Of a stretch of DNA of 64,000 bases, positions 1-9,684 are shown piece by piece. The notes beneath the pieces were generated by a model. It ran no database searches, was not told the origin of the DNA, and saw only the letters and a list, made by a program, of their open reading frames with translations. The position numbers and the translations under genes were made by a program. Position 1 is the first letter of the stretch. Every line of letters starts with the position of its first letter. The stretch is from Phyllobacterium zundukense. GTDB taxonomy: Bacteria; Pseudomonadota; Alphaproteobacteria; Rhizobiales; Rhizobiaceae. The stretch is from the NCBI RefSeq assembly GCF_002764115.1, contig NZ_CP017940.1:3818501-3882500 (forward strand), written 5' to 3'.

Positions 1-1
1 T

Positions 2-505
2 CACTTCCTTTCCGGCTACACCGCCAAGGTTGCCGGCACGGAGCGCGGCGTGACCGAACCCGAAGCTACGTTCTCGACCTGCTTCGGCGCGCCCTTCATG
101 CCGCGCCATCCGTCGGAATATGGCAATCTCCTGCGCCAGCTCATCGCCGACCACGGTGTCGATTGCTGGCTGGTGAACACCGGCTGGACAGGCGGCGCCT
201 ATGGTACGGGCAAGCGGATGCCAATCAAGGCGACACGCGCACTTCTTACAGCCGCCCTAGATGGGTCTCTGAAGGGTGCCCAGTTCCGCACGGATCCGAA
301 TTTCGGCTTTGCGGTTCCGGTTTCGGTGCCGGGCGTTGACGATACCATTCTCGATCCGCGCTCGACATGGACAGACAAGGCCGGTTACGACGCCCAGGCG
401 AACAAGCTGGTCGATATGTTCATTCGCAATTTCGGCAAGTTCGAAAGCCATGTCGATAGCGATATCAGGGCTGCGGCCCCGCACACGCCGGTTGCCGCGG
501 AGTAA
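2..505 (+). CDS. pckA: Phosphoenolpyruvate carboxykinase (ATP), C-terminal part
   Basis: The reading frame is open from base 2 and runs off the left edge, so only the last 167 codons are present. It would convert oxaloacetate plus ATP to phosphoenolpyruvate, the entry step of gluconeogenesis, in the cytosol. The visible part begins with [14 protein letters not shown], a conserved block of ATP-dependent PEPCK, followed by [11 protein letters not shown], the [16 protein letters not shown] stretch near the nucleotide site, and the usual C-terminal helices. A terminator follows 23 bases after the stop. In rhizobia pckA lies beside chvI/chvG, which would be off the left edge. Confidence 0.95.
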   Translation, partial: HFLSGYTAKVAGTERGVTEPEATFSTCFGAPFMPRHPSEYGNLLRQLIADHGVDCWLVNTGWTGGAYGTGKRMPIKATRALLTAALDGSLKGAQFRTDPNFGFAVPVSVPGVDDTILDPRSTWTDKAGYDAQANKLVDMFIRNFGKFESHVDSDIRAAAPHTPVAAE

Positions 506-527
506 TTCCGCTGGATTCTCGACATTG

Positions 528-558
528 AAAGGCCCCGTTGATTGCAATGGGGCCTTTT
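528..558 (+). terminator. Intrinsic terminator of pckA
   Basis: AAAGGCCCC at 528-536 pairs perfectly with GGGGCCTTT at 549-557 across a 12-nt loop. A short T-run follows. It sits directly after the pckA stop codon. Confidence 0.8.
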
Positions 559-619
559 GCACTTGCGGCAATGTTCCTGGTGCTTTGCGCGAATCAAAGT
601 TTCGGCTACCAATCCAGTG

Positions 620-1057
620 ATGGAAGAGAGCCGGAGCCGGATCAAAATCACCAATCGAATCTGGATCGACGAGGACGATCTGGAGGAAAGCTTCATTCGC
701 TCGGCTGGACCAGGCGGACAGAACGTCAACAAGGTTTCGACGGCAGTGCAATTGCGGTTTCTTGGCTCGCGCGCCGGGCTACCGGACGATGTATTTGCGC
801 GGCTGATAAAACTCGCAGGACAGAAGGCAACAAAGGACGGCGATGTACTCATCGAGGCTAGCCGCTTTCGCACCCAGGAACGCAACCGTCAGGATGCGCG
901 CGAGCGCATGGTTGCGCTGATCGCCAGGGCCGCCGAGCCACCGCCGCCGCCCCGCAAGAAAACCCGGCCAACAAAGGGCTCTATCGAACGCCGCCTCAAA
1001 GCAAAATCTGGCCGTGCCGATGTGAAAAAGATGCGCGGCAAGGTCAAGGGAGATTAG
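620..1057 (+). CDS. arfB: Alternative ribosome-rescue factor / RF-1 domain peptidyl-tRNA hydrolase (ArfB-type)
   Basis: Predicted 145-residue protein with a single RF-1 domain. The catalytic GGQ tripeptide is at residues 32-34 in SAGPGGQNVNKVST, and the protein ends in a lysine/arginine-rich tail (KKTRPTKGSIERR to the end). This is the architecture of ArfB/YaeJ, which puts its basic tail into the empty mRNA channel of stalled ribosomes and hydrolyses the peptidyl-tRNA. It lacks the codon-recognition domains of true release factors. The ATG at 620 is preferred over an upstream in-frame ATG at 542, which lies inside the pckA terminator region and adds a Cys/Trp-rich extension. Confidence 0.88.
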   Translation: MEESRSRIKITNRIWIDEDDLEESFIRSAGPGGQNVNKVSTAVQLRFLGSRAGLPDDVFARLIKLAGQKATKDGDVLIEASRFRTQERNRQDARERMVALIARAAEPPPPPRKKTRPTKGSIERRLKAKSGRADVKKMRGKVKGD

Positions 1058-1164
1058 ACGTGCGCTTAGAATATTAACTGCACGTGATAATCTTGGCTTT
1101 TAAAGTCCTTCGCGGAGTGCCACAACAGCATTTGCCGGTTTGAACAATCAACAAGGAGCCAGAC

Positions 1165-1623
1165 ATGGGACTATTTGATTTCGTTAAATCCGTAGGAAAG
1201 AAAATAGGCATTGGCGACGATGAGCCAGACGCCGAGGCGCTGAAGAAAGAACTCGATTCACACAAGCTCGGCACCGAGAATGTTGAGGTGCTTGTTGAAG
1301 GCGACAAAGCAGTCCTGAAGGGCAATGTCACCAACCAGGAAATTCTGGAGAAGGCGATCATTGCCGTTGGCAACTCGCTTGGTATCTCCAAGGTCGAGAC
1401 TGACGGCCTCAAGGTCGACACCACAACCACCGGTTCGGTCGCCAAGGCTCCCGTGTTCTACACGGTGAAGAAGGGCGACAATTTGTGGAAAATCGCCGAG
1501 TCCCAGTACGGCAAGGGCAAGGGTGCCAAGAACACGCTGATCTTCGAGGCCAACAAGCCAATGCTGACCCATCCCGACAAGATTTACCCAGGTCAGGTGC
1601 TGCGCATCCCGGCGCTCGACTGA
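1165..1623 (+). CDS. BON and LysM domain protein (Kbp/YgaU-like)
   Basis: This 152-residue protein has the two-domain layout of E. coli Kbp (YgaU): a BON domain over about residues 20-85 and a C-terminal LysM domain over about 98-150 (FYTVKKGDNLWKIAESQYG, ending YPGQVLRIP). There is no signal peptide; the start MGLFDFVKSVGKKIG is typical of this cytoplasmic family. Kbp binds potassium and responds to osmotic stress; that function is borrowed from E. coli and not shown here. The gene stands alone between two terminators, with ACAAGGAG upstream of the ATG. Confidence 0.88.
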   Translation: MGLFDFVKSVGKKIGIGDDEPDAEALKKELDSHKLGTENVEVLVEGDKAVLKGNVTNQEILEKAIIAVGNSLGISKVETDGLKVDTTTTGSVAKAPVFYTVKKGDNLWKIAESQYGKGKGAKNTLIFEANKPMLTHPDKIYPGQVLRIPALD

Positions 1624-1643
1624 TCATAACTTTATCGCCAAAC

Positions 1644-1678
1644 GGCCCGGCGCCTGATTGCAGCCGGGCCTTTGCTTT
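1644..1678 (+). terminator. Intrinsic terminator after the LysM gene
   Basis: GGCCCGGC at 1644-1651 pairs with GCCGGGCC at 1663-1670, followed by TTTGCTTT, 20 bases after the stop codon. Confidence 0.7.
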
Positions 1679-1697
1679 AAACGGCTAAGCTCATTCG

Positions 1698-2312
1698 ATG
1701 CTCCTGCTTGCACCCGGCATTCGCTATTATCCGGATCATTTCGATCCGGCCGGACAGGCTGCGCTGGTGGAGGATATCAGGGCGGTCGTCACCGAAGCAC
1801 CGCTTTACGTTCCAGCCATGCCGAAAACCGGCAAGGAAATGAGCGTGCGCATGACCAATTGCGGTTCGCTCGGCTGGGTCACCGACAAGGAACAGGGTTA
1901 TCGTTATCAGCCCACGCATCCGGTGACGCAAAAGCGGTGGCCAGCCATTCCGCCGCGCCTGCTCGCGCTGTGGCACGAGGTCGGCGAGTTTCCGTTGCCG
2001 CCGGAAGCCTGCCTGGTGAATTTCTATTCGGAAACTGCAAGGATGGGCCTGCACCAGGATCGCGACGAACAGAATTTTCAGGCGCCCGTCGTTTCTGTCT
2101 CGCTCGGTGACGCCTGTCTGTTCCGCTTTGGCGGCACAAATCGCAACGACAAGACGCAGTCGATCCGGCTTTCAAGCGGAGACGTCATTGTTCTCGGCGG
2201 CGAAGGCCGCCTGGCGTTTCATGGCGTCGACCGCATCTATCCCGACACATCGACGCTTTTGAAGAGCACCGGCCGGATAAATCTCACTTTGCGGCGCGTC
2301 ACAGCTTCCTGA
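1698..2312 (+). CDS. alkB: Alpha-ketoglutarate-dependent dioxygenase AlkB
   Basis: A 204-residue Fe(II)/2-oxoglutarate dioxygenase that oxidatively removes alkyl lesions (1-methyladenine, 3-methylcytosine) from nucleic acids. The iron ligands are visible as the HxD motif (H119, D121 in GLHQDRDE) and a distal His (H175 in [10 protein letters not shown]). The RxNxTxR signature at the C-terminus (GRINLTLRR) supplies the 2-oxoglutarate-binding arginine. [10 protein letters not shown] and [14 protein letters not shown] are classic AlkB blocks. The last 14 bases overlap the convergent coaA gene. Confidence 0.93.
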   Translation: MLLLAPGIRYYPDHFDPAGQAALVEDIRAVVTEAPLYVPAMPKTGKEMSVRMTNCGSLGWVTDKEQGYRYQPTHPVTQKRWPAIPPRLLALWHEVGEFPLPPEACLVNFYSETARMGLHQDRDEQNFQAPVVSVSLGDACLFRFGGTNRNDKTQSIRLSSGDVIVLGGEGRLAFHGVDRIYPDTSTLLKSTGRINLTLRRVTAS

Positions 2313-3300
2313 GCGCGACTTCCTCGACGAGGTGGTTGTCACCCTTGCGCAGGATCAGATCGGCACGAGGCCGTGTCGGCAGGATGTTTTCCTTGAGGTT
2401 CTTCAGATTGATATTCGCCCAGAGGCTTTCGCCGATGGCGAGCGCGGAATCATCGGAAATCGTCGAATAACGATGGAAGAACGAGCTCGGGTCCTTGAAC
2501 GCCGTTTCACGCAGCCGCATGAAGCGGCTGATGTACCATTTGTGAATCTGCTCTTCATCCGCATCGATATAGATCGAGAAATCGAAGAAATCCGAAACGA
2601 AAGGCACCATCTTGCCATCTTCAGGCAGATCGCGGACCTGAAGCACGTTGATCCCTTCAAAGATCAGGATATCGGGTGCATCGACCGTCTGGAATTTACC
2701 CGGCAGCACATCGTAGGTCAGGTGCGAATAGAGCGGTGCGTTGACGTTGCGCTGGCCGGCCTTGATCTGCGACAGGAAGCGCAGGACCATGCCGACATCA
2801 TAGCTCTCGGGAAAACCCTTGCGCTCCATCAGGCCCTTGGTGCGCAGAACCTCATTCGGATAGAGGAACCCGTCAGTGGTCACCAGATCTACCTTCGGGC
2901 TCGACGGCCAGCGGGCCAGAAGCTCTTTCAGTACACGGGCGGTGGTAGACTTGCCGACAGCAACCGACCCCGCAATGCCGATAATGAAGGGTGTCTTGAA
3001 GGCGTCGCCGGTGTTGAGGAATTGCCGGCGTTGATAGAACAGAAGCTGGCTCGCCTCCACATGAGCGGAAAGCAGCCGTGACAGCGAAAGGTAGATCCGG
3101 CTCACCTCATCGAGATCGATCGGATCGCCCAAAGAACGCAGCCGCTTGACCTCGTCATAAGTCAGCGTCATTGGCGTGTCAGCACGAAATTCTGCCCACC
3201 GCTCGGCACTGAAGAACCGGTAGGGCGAAAACTCGCTGGGTGCCAATTGATCCACGACATCCCCTTCTGTCTGTCGTTCGACTGCCGGTGCTTTAAACAT
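2299..3300 (-). CDS. coaA: Type I pantothenate kinase
   Basis: A 333-residue bacterial type I PanK, which phosphorylates pantothenate in the first and regulated step of coenzyme A synthesis. The Walker A motif GSVAVGKST is at residues 111-119. [11 protein letters not shown] and [10 protein letters not shown] are diagnostic of CoaA. It is the last gene of the leftward his operon; its start lies 2 bases from the hisE stop, so it is very likely co-transcribed. The his-coaA linkage is common in rhizobia. Confidence 0.95.
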   Translation of the reverse strand: MFKAPAVERQTEGDVVDQLAPSEFSPYRFFSAERWAEFRADTPMTLTYDEVKRLRSLGDPIDLDEVSRIYLSLSRLLSAHVEASQLLFYQRRQFLNTGDAFKTPFIIGIAGSVAVGKSTTARVLKELLARWPSSPKVDLVTTDGFLYPNEVLRTKGLMERKGFPESYDVGMVLRFLSQIKAGQRNVNAPLYSHLTYDVLPGKFQTVDAPDILIFEGINVLQVRDLPEDGKMVPFVSDFFDFSIYIDADEEQIHKWYISRFMRLRETAFKDPSSFFHRYSTISDDSALAIGESLWANINLKNLKENILPTRPRADLILRKGDNHLVEEVALRKL

Positions 3301-3302
3301 GA

Positions 3303-3626
3303 TCAGTCATGTCCTCGCGCGGCTTTTTCTTCAAGGCCGGTCTGCGCCGTTCGCCGGTCGAGTTCCTCGAGGACTTCCTCAAGCTTGATGCCGGAAATCC
3401 CGAGAACGACCAGCAGATGATAGAGCAAATCGGCGCTTTCGGAAACAACGCCCTGCCTGTCGCCGGAGACGGCGGCAATGACGGTTTCAACCGCCTCTTC
3501 ACCCAGCTTCTGGCTGGCCTTGCCAATACCCTTGGCGTAGAGGCTGGCAGTATAGGATTTGAGGTCTGCCGACGCGGCGCGTTCCGCCACGATGCGCTCG
3601 AGATCGGCGAGGGTGAATGCAGTCAT
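3303..3626 (-). CDS. hisE: Phosphoribosyl-ATP pyrophosphatase
   Basis: A 107-residue HisE that hydrolyses phosphoribosyl-ATP to phosphoribosyl-AMP, the second step of histidine synthesis. It shows the MazG-like helical core with [18 protein letters not shown] and [13 protein letters not shown], carrying the metal-binding acidic residues. It stands alone and is not fused to HisI, as usual in alphaproteobacteria. The ATG at 3626 is chosen because the longer open frame runs back into hisF with non-homologous sequence. Confidence 0.93.
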   Translation of the reverse strand: MTAFTLADLERIVAERAASADLKSYTASLYAKGIGKASQKLGEEAVETVIAAVSGDRQGVVSESADLLYHLLVVLGISGIKLEEVLEELDRRTAQTGLEEKAARGHD

Positions 3627-3642
3627 CAAGCTCTCCAGCGGC

Positions 3643-4428
3643 TCAGCGGACAGGGTCAAGGCGCATCGGAATACCCGCCGCGGCCATGTGGGCTTTCGCT
3701 TGCGCGATCGTATAGGTGCCAAAGTGGAAGATCGACGCCGCCAGCACGGCCGAAGCGTGACCCTCGAGAATCCCCTCGACCATGTGGTCCAGATTGCCGA
3801 CACCGCCCGATGCTATCACTGGCACACGGACTGCATCGGCGATGGCGCGTGTCACCGGAATATCGTAGCCGATCTTCGAGCCATCCCGGTCCATCGAGGT
3901 CAGCAGTATTTCCCCGGCTCCGAGATCGACTACCTTGCGCGCGAACTCCACCGCGTCGATGCCGGTCGCCTGCCTGCCGCCGTGGGTGAAAATCTCCCAG
4001 CGATCGGTCTCGCCTGGGCTCGAAACCTTTTTGGCGTCGATGGCGACGACAATGCATTGATTGCCGAACTTGTCGGCCGCTTCGGCGATAAACTCGGGGT
4101 TGTTCACCGCAGCGGTGTTGATCGACACCTTGTCGGCGCCAGCGAGGAGCAGCTTGCGGATATCGGCAACCGTACGCACACCGCCGCCGACGGTCAGCGG
4201 CATGAAACATTGTTCGGCAGTACGGGCAACCACGTCGAAAATCGTCTCGCGATTGTCGGAGGAGGCAGTGATATCGAGAAAGCAGAGCTCGTCTGCACCC
4301 GCCGCATCATAGGCTTTCGCCGCCTCGACAGGATCGCCGGCATCGATGAGATCAACGAAATTGACGCCCTTGACGACACGGCCGTCTTTCACGTCGAGAC
4401 AGGGTATGACACGGGCTTTCAGGGTCAT
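3643..4428 (-). CDS. hisF: Imidazole glycerol phosphate synthase, cyclase subunit
   Basis: A 261-residue (beta/alpha)8 barrel that uses ammonia from HisH to convert PRFAR to imidazole glycerol phosphate and AICAR. The N-terminal catalytic aspartate is in [11 protein letters not shown] (D12), and the second is in VVAIDAKK. Phosphate-binding loops appear as TVGGGVRT and VIASGGVGN. It overlaps hisA by 4 bases, which suggests translational coupling, and pairs with hisH two genes upstream. Confidence 0.96.
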   Translation of the reverse strand: MTLKARVIPCLDVKDGRVVKGVNFVDLIDAGDPVEAAKAYDAAGADELCFLDITASSDNRETIFDVVARTAEQCFMPLTVGGGVRTVADIRKLLLAGADKVSINTAAVNNPEFIAEAADKFGNQCIVVAIDAKKVSSPGETDRWEIFTHGGRQATGIDAVEFARKVVDLGAGEILLTSMDRDGSKIGYDIPVTRAIADAVRVPVIASGGVGNLDHMVEGILEGHASAVLAASIFHFGTYTIAQAKAHMAAAGIPMRLDPVR

Positions 4429-5168
4429 GCGGCGCGCTCCCGTGCTTCGCGGAGGACCTGCAGCGCTTCCGCTGGGTCGATCCGGCCATCATAAAGCGCG
4501 CGGCCGGAGATCGCGCCTTCAAGCTTCTTCGCATCCGGCATGGTCATGCGGACGATATCGGCGATCGAGGCAAGGCCGCCCGACGCGATGACCGGGATGG
4601 AGACCGCCTCGGCCAGTTGCAGCGTCGATTCCCAGTTGATGCCTGCGAGTACGCCGTCGCGATCGATATCCGTATAGATGATCGCAGCGACACCAGCGCC
4701 TTCAAACTGCTTCGCCAGTTCGACAACGCCGAGTGTCGAAGCTTCCGCCCAGCCTTCGACGGCAACCTTGCCGCCCTTGGCGTCGATACCAACAGCCACC
4801 TTGCCGGGAAAGCGCTTGCAGGCCTCGACGACCAGCGCCGGATCGCGCACGGCCACCGTCCCAAGAATGACGCGGGAGAGCCCCTTTGCCAGCCAGTCCT
4901 CGATATGATCGAGCGTGCGGATACCGCCGCCAAGCTGTACAGGATTTTTCGTGGCATTGAGGATCGCCTCAACCGCAGCGCCGTTGACTGACTGACCGGC
5001 AAAGGCACCGTTCAGATCAACCACATGCAGCCACTCAAAACCTTGAGCCTCAAAAGCTTTGGCCTGTGCAGCTGGATCGGCATTATAGACCGTGGCCTGA
5101 TCCATATCGCCAAGCTTGAGGCGCACACACTGGCCGTCTTTCAGATCGATTGCTGGAAACAGGATCAC
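4425..5168 (-). CDS. hisA: ProFAR isomerase (phosphoribosylformimino-5-aminoimidazole carboxamide ribotide isomerase)
   Basis: A 247-residue (beta/alpha)8 barrel that carries out the Amadori rearrangement of ProFAR to PRFAR. The catalytic Asp is in [12 protein letters not shown] near the N-terminus, with phosphate loops QLGGGIRT and [10 protein letters not shown] choose the GTG at 5168: it forms a GTGA overlap with the hisH stop and has GAGG about 8 bases upstream. An in-frame GTG at 5177 directly abuts that same GAGG and is therefore too close to use it. The enzyme belongs to the his operon. Confidence 0.95.
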   Translation of the reverse strand: MILFPAIDLKDGQCVRLKLGDMDQATVYNADPAAQAKAFEAQGFEWLHVVDLNGAFAGQSVNGAAVEAILNATKNPVQLGGGIRTLDHIEDWLAKGLSRVILGTVAVRDPALVVEACKRFPGKVAVGIDAKGGKVAVEGWAEASTLGVVELAKQFEGAGVAAIIYTDIDRDGVLAGINWESTLQLAEAVSIPVIASGGLASIADIVRMTMPDAKKLEGAISGRALYDGRIDPAEALQVLREARERAA

Positions 5169-5815
5169 GGATTCCACCTCAGAAAATTGGCGATGAGGGC
5201 AAGGCCGAGGGCCTGGCTCTTTTCCGGGTGAAATTGCGTCCCGGCCATATTGTCGTTGGCTACGGCAGCGGTAACCGTCCCGCCATAGTCGGTGACCGCC
5301 ACCACGTCATTTTCGATCTCGGCATCGAGAAAATAGGAATGGACGAAATAGGCGTGCAGACCCTGCGGTCCTGTCTCGATCCCATCGAACAGCGGATGCG
5401 GACGAGTGAGACGGAGAGTGTTCCAGCCAATCTGCGGAATCTTCAGCGCCGGGTCGGATGGCACCATCTCACGGACATCGCCCTTGATCCAGTCAAAGCC
5501 GGTTGAAATGGTCTTTTCCAGTCCGCGCGACGACATGAGCTGCATGCCAACGCAGATGCCAAGGAATGGCCGTGCCTTTTCCACCGCCACTTCATGAATG
5601 GCTTCGACCATTCCTTCGACAGCATGAAGCCCGCGGCGGCAATCGGCATAGGCTCCGACGCCCGGCAGGACTATGCGGTCGGCGTTACGGACGTGCTCCG
5701 CGTCGTCGGTCAAATCGATCGTCGCATTGATCCCGCTTTCCCGCGCCGCGCGCTCGAAAGCCTTGGTAGCCGAACGCAGATTGCCCGAACCATAGTCGAT
5801 GATGGCAACGCGCAT
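5165..5815 (-). CDS. hisH: Imidazole glycerol phosphate synthase, glutaminase subunit
   Basis: A 216-residue class I glutamine amidotransferase that releases ammonia for HisF. The catalytic triad is visible: C88 in [11 protein letters not shown] and H196/E198 in QFHPEKS. The oxyanion strand is [11 protein letters not shown]. The stop overlaps the hisA GTG start, and its own start lies 1 base from the upstream DUF2628 gene. Confidence 0.96.
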   Translation of the reverse strand: MRVAIIDYGSGNLRSATKAFERAARESGINATIDLTDDAEHVRNADRIVLPGVGAYADCRRGLHAVEGMVEAIHEVAVEKARPFLGICVGMQLMSSRGLEKTISTGFDWIKGDVREMVPSDPALKIPQIGWNTLRLTRPHPLFDGIETGPQGLHAYFVHSYFLDAEIENDVVAVTDYGGTVTAAVANDNMAGTQFHPEKSQALGLALIANFLRWNP

Positions 5816-5816
5816 G

Positions 5817-6317
5817 CTAATGCTCTCCCCGGAGGCTCACTAGCCCGACCATACCGCCAAGTGCCTGCTTGCGGGCGGCGGCCGGAAGCGAAGGCGGCAT
5901 ATCAGATATAAGGCTTGCAGGGGTCGAAGGTAGCGCAACGGCCGCAATATTCGGTCCGAGGAACCAGATTGTTTCAGCATCATCCGCATTGCGCGCATCG
6001 ACAACCGCGATTTGTTCGCAGCCGCGCCGTTCCAGCGCTGCCGCCCGCCAGTTGTTCGCCTCGAAACCCACCAGAAGCGAAAGCAGCACCGTGACGAACG
6101 CCGCCATATCATCATGACCGGTAGAATCGCCCACGACAGAAATAACAATCGTTAATCCGAGAACCAGCACTGCCTCGAACCATAGCCGGTGCACCAGCAG
6201 CCAGGGGACAGGCAGGACGAAAGCGAGGACGGCAAAACCATCCCGGATGAAAACAGTGCGGTCGTCGTCACGCTGGCCGTTCTGCGACCGCGGCGCCAAT
6301 ACAAGAAAACTGGCCAT
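5817..6317 (-). CDS. DUF2628 membrane protein within the his operon
   Basis: A 166-residue protein with two or three hydrophobic segments (for example [20 protein letters not shown] and a segment around residues 50-87), then a soluble tail. The pattern and place match DUF2628 proteins, which recur inside rhizobial his operons between hisB and hisH. Function is unknown and no catalytic motif is visible. It lies 15 bases after hisB and 1 base before hisH, so it must share their transcript. Confidence 0.78.
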   Translation of the reverse strand: MASFLVLAPRSQNGQRDDDRTVFIRDGFAVLAFVLPVPWLLVHRLWFEAVLVLGLTIVISVVGDSTGHDDMAAFVTVLLSLLVGFEANNWRAAALERRGCEQIAVVDARNADDAETIWFLGPNIAAVALPSTPASLISDMPPSLPAAARKQALGGMVGLVSLRGEH

Positions 6318-6332
6318 GTTTCAGCCCTCCCG

Positions 6333-6941
6333 TCAGCCGTTCAGCGTGCCCTTTGTCGAAGGAATGGCATCCTTCTGACGTGGATCAGTCTCTATGGCGC
6401 AGCGTAACGTGCGTGCAACCGCCTTGAAACAAGTCTCGGCGATGTGGTGATTGTTGGCACCATAGAGGTTCGACACATGCAGGGTGATGCCGGCATTTTG
6501 TGCCAGCGCCTGGAAGAATTCCCGCACCAGTTCCGTATCGAATGTACCGATCTTCGCCGCCGAAAACTCAACCTGCCAGACAAGGAACGGCCGGCCCGAA
6601 ACGTCGAGTGCGGCCCGCGTCAGCGTCTCATCCATGGCGAGATCGAGCGAGGCATAGCGATTGATACCGCGGCGATCGCCAAGTGCCTTGGCGACGGCCT
6701 GGCCGATGGCGATGCCCGTGTCCTCGACCGTGTGGTGGTCATCGATATGCAGATCACCCTTGGCCTTGATGTCCATGTCGATCAATGAATGGCGGGAGAG
6801 CTGCTCCAGCATATGGTCGAAAAAGCCGACGCCCGTAGATATGTTGAACGTGCCCGTGCCATCCAGATTAACCGAAACGGCAATGCTGGTTTCCTTGGTG
6901 CTGCGCTCGATCTTCGCGGTGCGTATACTGACGCTTGTCAT
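6333..6941 (-). CDS. hisB: Imidazoleglycerol-phosphate dehydratase
   Basis: A 202-residue monofunctional HisB that dehydrates imidazole glycerol phosphate to imidazole acetol phosphate. The two manganese-binding motifs are visible as [16 protein letters not shown] sequence ([10 protein letters not shown]) and NNHHIAE. The duplicated fold starts with RSTKETSI. As the first gene of the leftward operon hisB-DUF2628-hisH-hisA-hisF-hisE-coaA, its promoter should lie in the 204-bp gap shared with hslV. Confidence 0.96.
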   Translation of the reverse strand: MTSVSIRTAKIERSTKETSIAVSVNLDGTGTFNISTGVGFFDHMLEQLSRHSLIDMDIKAKGDLHIDDHHTVEDTGIAIGQAVAKALGDRRGINRYASLDLAMDETLTRAALDVSGRPFLVWQVEFSAAKIGTFDTELVREFFQALAQNAGITLHVSNLYGANNHHIAETCFKAVARTLRCAIETDPRQKDAIPSTKGTLNG

Positions 6942-6964
6942 TGCTGTTTCCCGCCACGTGGGTT

Positions 6965-6994
6965 CTTGATGCTGCCGACTGATTGTGGCCTTCT
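6965..6994 (+). promoter_or_regulatory. Possible heat-shock (RpoH-type) promoter for hslVU
   Basis: CTTGAT (6965-6970) and CCTTCT (6989-6994) are separated by 18 bases, resembling the alphaproteobacterial RpoH pattern CTTG-N17/18-CYTATNT with mismatches in the -10 element. It lies in the divergent hisB/hslV gap and hslVU is heat-shock controlled elsewhere. This is a weak match read by eye. Confidence 0.25.
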
Positions 6995-7145
6995 AAAACA
7001 CGAACGGCGAATCTCCAAATGCTTTGATAGCGCAGGCTGGGGCAGCCATTTGCAATTCCGTAGCGGCGTCATACATAAGTGCAACAGAAGGGGTTCGAAC
7101 TGCTGCCATTTGGGGCATAATCGGACCTGCTTGAAGGAGAAACGA

Positions 7146-7700
7146 ATGCAAGACCATAATCCCTCCACCATGTATGGGACCACCATTGTAACCGTCCGCA
7201 AGAACGGGAAAGTGGTAATTGCCGGCGACGGACAGGTCAGCCTTGGCAATACCGTCATGAAAGGCAATGCCCGCAAGGTACGCCGCATCGGCAAAGGCAA
7301 TGTCATCGCCGGATTTGCCGGCGCAACGGCCGACGCCTTCACCCTGCTCGAGCGGCTTGAAAGCAAACTCGAACAATATCCCGATCAGCTGATGCGTGCC
7401 TGTGTAGAGCTTGCCAAGGACTGGCGGACGGACCGCTATCTGCGCCGTCTCGAAGCGATGATGCTCGTCGCCGACAAATCGGTGACGCTTGCCCTGACCG
7501 GCACTGGCGATGTGCTAGAGCCTGAACATGGTTTGATGGCCATCGGCTCCGGCGGCAATTACGCGCTGGCCGCTGCACGCGCGCTGGCCGATATGGACCT
7601 GAGCGCCGAAGAGATCGCCCGCCGCTCCATGCAGATCGCCGCCGACATCTGTATCTATACCAATACGAACGTCACACTCGAGAGCCTCGATGCCGAATGA
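7146..7700 (+). CDS. hslV: ATP-dependent protease subunit HslV (ClpQ)
   Basis: A 184-residue proteasome-beta-like peptidase. The catalytic N-terminal threonine is expected in [23 protein letters not shown] after removal of about 11 leader residues; this longer leader is typical of rhizobial HslV, while E. coli HslV starts [17 protein letters not shown] is diagnostic. The ATG at 7146 follows GAAGGAGAAACGA, a strong ribosome site. It forms a double-ring chambered protease with HslU. The downstream GNAT gene begins 11 bases before its stop. Confidence 0.96.
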   Translation: MQDHNPSTMYGTTIVTVRKNGKVVIAGDGQVSLGNTVMKGNARKVRRIGKGNVIAGFAGATADAFTLLERLESKLEQYPDQLMRACVELAKDWRTDRYLRRLEAMMLVADKSVTLALTGTGDVLEPEHGLMAIGSGGNYALAAARALADMDLSAEEIARRSMQIAADICIYTNTNVTLESLDAE

Positions 7701-8238
7701 GCCGATCTATCGCTACGGCTTCATCCCGGTCGAGCCCCGCCATCTGAGCATGATTTCGGATTGGCTGGCAGAACCGCATGTGGCGAAGTGGTGGGGCAAG
7801 GATCCGGAGGAGGAGATGGCATCGATCATGGAACACATGGACAGCGTCTCGGTCGAGCCTTTCATCATCATGCTTGGTGACGAGGCCATCGGATATCTGC
7901 AGACCTACGATCCGCATCTGGAAGATGACCATCCCTACCAGGACCAACCAACCGGCACGCTCGGACTTGACCAGTTCATCGGCGAGCCCGATCTGATCGG
8001 CCAGGGCCATGGACCCCGTCTGCTTGACGAGTTCGTGTCGCTGCTGTTCGAAGAAGGTGTGCCGCGCGTGATCGTCGATCCGGATCCCGCCAATGAGCAG
8101 GCGATCAAGGCATATAAGAAAGCGGGTTTCATTGCTTTCGATACCCGCACATCCATTTATGGTCCCGCCCTTTTGATGGCGCGGGATAATCCTGAACAAT
8201 GGCCCGAATTTGGGCAAGATGAAGTGAGACTGCAATGA
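7690..8238 (+). CDS. GNAT acetyltransferase, AAC(6')-like
   Basis: A 182-residue protein of the GNAT fold related to the aminoglycoside 6'-N-acetyltransferase-type group: N-terminal [20 protein letters not shown] and WWG, an acidic middle, the acetyl-CoA loop at [13 protein letters not shown], and the closing strand [14 protein letters not shown]. It overlaps hslV by 11 bases and hslU by 4, so it is embedded in the hslVU operon. The substrate cannot be read from the sequence; a drug-resistance role is not implied. Confidence 0.82.
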   Translation: MPNEPIYRYGFIPVEPRHLSMISDWLAEPHVAKWWGKDPEEEMASIMEHMDSVSVEPFIIMLGDEAIGYLQTYDPHLEDDHPYQDQPTGTLGLDQFIGEPDLIGQGHGPRLLDEFVSLLFEEGVPRVIVDPDPANEQAIKAYKKAGFIAFDTRTSIYGPALLMARDNPEQWPEFGQDEVRLQ

Positions 8239-9542
8239 CAACATTTTCCCCCCGCGAGATCGTCTCTGAGCTCGACCGCTACATTATCGGCCAGAATGAT
8301 GCGAAACGCGCCGTCGCCATCGCGTTGCGCAACCGCTGGCGCCGCCAGCAGCTGGAAGGCCAGATGCGCGAAGAGGTAATGCCAAAGAACATCCTGATGA
8401 TCGGACCGACCGGCGTAGGCAAGACGGAAATCTCCCGCCGCCTGGCCAAGCTTGCCGGTGCTCCGTTCATCAAGGTGGAAGCGACCAAATTTACTGAAGT
8501 CGGTTATGTCGGGCGTGATGTCGAGCAGATCATTCGCGATCTGGTCGAAGTCGCTATCGGCCTCGTGCGCGAAAAGAAGCGCGAAGAGGTTAAGGCCAAG
8601 GCTCATGTCAACGCGGAAGAGCGTGTTCTCGATGCGCTGGTCGGCAAGACAGCGAGCCCCGCGACGCGCGACAGTTTCCGCAAGAAACTGCGCGACGGGC
8701 TGATCGACGACAAGGAAATCGAAGTCGAGATTGCCGATAGCGGTTCGGGCATGCCCAATTTCGAACTTCCGGGGATGCCGGGCGCCAATATTGGTGTACT
8801 CAATCTCAGCGACATGTTGGGCAAGGCCATGGGCGGGCGAACCAAGACCGTGAAAACCACGGTGAAGGAGTCCTATTCCGTGCTCATCAATGACGAGTCG
8901 GACAAGCTGCTCGATCAGGACCAGATCACCCAGGAAGCGCTGCGCTCGGCCGAGGATGACGGCATCGTCTTCCTCGACGAGATCGACAAGATCGCCGCGC
9001 GAGACGGCGGCGTGGGTGCTGGCGTATCACGCGAAGGCGTGCAGCGCGACTTGCTGCCATTGGTGGAGGGAACGACCGTCGCGACCAAATACGGTCCGAT
9101 CAAGACCGACCACATCCTGTTCATCGCGTCAGGCGCTTTCCATGTTTCCAAACCGTCAGACCTCCTGCCGGAATTGCAGGGACGCCTGCCGATCCGCGTC
9201 GAGCTCAGCGCCCTGACCCGCGATGACATGCGCCGAATCCTGACCGAGCCGGAAGCCAGCCTGCTGAAGCAGTATATCGCATTGATGGCGACCGAGGAGG
9301 TCACGCTCAACATCACTGACGATGCGATCGATGCCCTGGCAGATATCGCAGTCGACCTCAACTCGACGGTGGAGAATATCGGTGCAAGGCGTTTGCAGAC
9401 CGTGATGGAACGTGTACTCGACGACATTTCGTTCAATGCACCCGACAAATCCGGTGCCGAACACACAATCGACGCCAAATATGTACGCGAGACTGTCGGC
9501 GACCTTGCCAAGAACGCGGATTTGTCGCGCTTCATACTCTAG
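8235..9542 (+). CDS. hslU: HslU (ClpY) unfoldase, ATPase subunit of HslUV
   Basis: A 435-residue AAA+ protein of the Clp/Hsp100 class. Walker [10 protein letters not shown] is at about residues 58-66, Walker B at [10 protein letters not shown], and the sensor region near [12 protein letters not shown]. The insertion (I) domain lies between the Walker motifs, around residues 110-240. The C-terminal ADLSRFIL tail is the HslV-docking end. ATGA overlap with the preceding GNAT indicates coupled translation. Confidence 0.97.
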   Translation: MTTFSPREIVSELDRYIIGQNDAKRAVAIALRNRWRRQQLEGQMREEVMPKNILMIGPTGVGKTEISRRLAKLAGAPFIKVEATKFTEVGYVGRDVEQIIRDLVEVAIGLVREKKREEVKAKAHVNAEERVLDALVGKTASPATRDSFRKKLRDGLIDDKEIEVEIADSGSGMPNFELPGMPGANIGVLNLSDMLGKAMGGRTKTVKTTVKESYSVLINDESDKLLDQDQITQEALRSAEDDGIVFLDEIDKIAARDGGVGAGVSREGVQRDLLPLVEGTTVATKYGPIKTDHILFIASGAFHVSKPSDLLPELQGRLPIRVELSALTRDDMRRILTEPEASLLKQYIALMATEEVTLNITDDAIDALADIAVDLNSTVENIGARRLQTVMERVLDDISFNAPDKSGAEHTIDAKYVRETVGDLAKNADLSRFIL

Positions 9543-9565
9543 CGTCAGTCATCGCCTGTCACGAC

Positions 9566-9599
9566 TGCCCCCCTCGACCCTGCGAGGGGGGCATTTTTT
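9566..9599 (+). terminator. Intrinsic terminator of the hslVU operon
   Basis: A perfect 11-bp stem, TGCCCCCCTCG at 9566-9576 with CGAGGGGGGCA at 9583-9593, a 6-nt loop and a following run of six T. Confidence 0.92.
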
Positions 9600-9684
9600 G
9601 CTCCAACGATGCTGGTGGTGAGGTTTTTCTGGCTTTCGAACAAGCAAGGCGTTATTCGGATCGCCCGACCGAAACTTTGGACCG

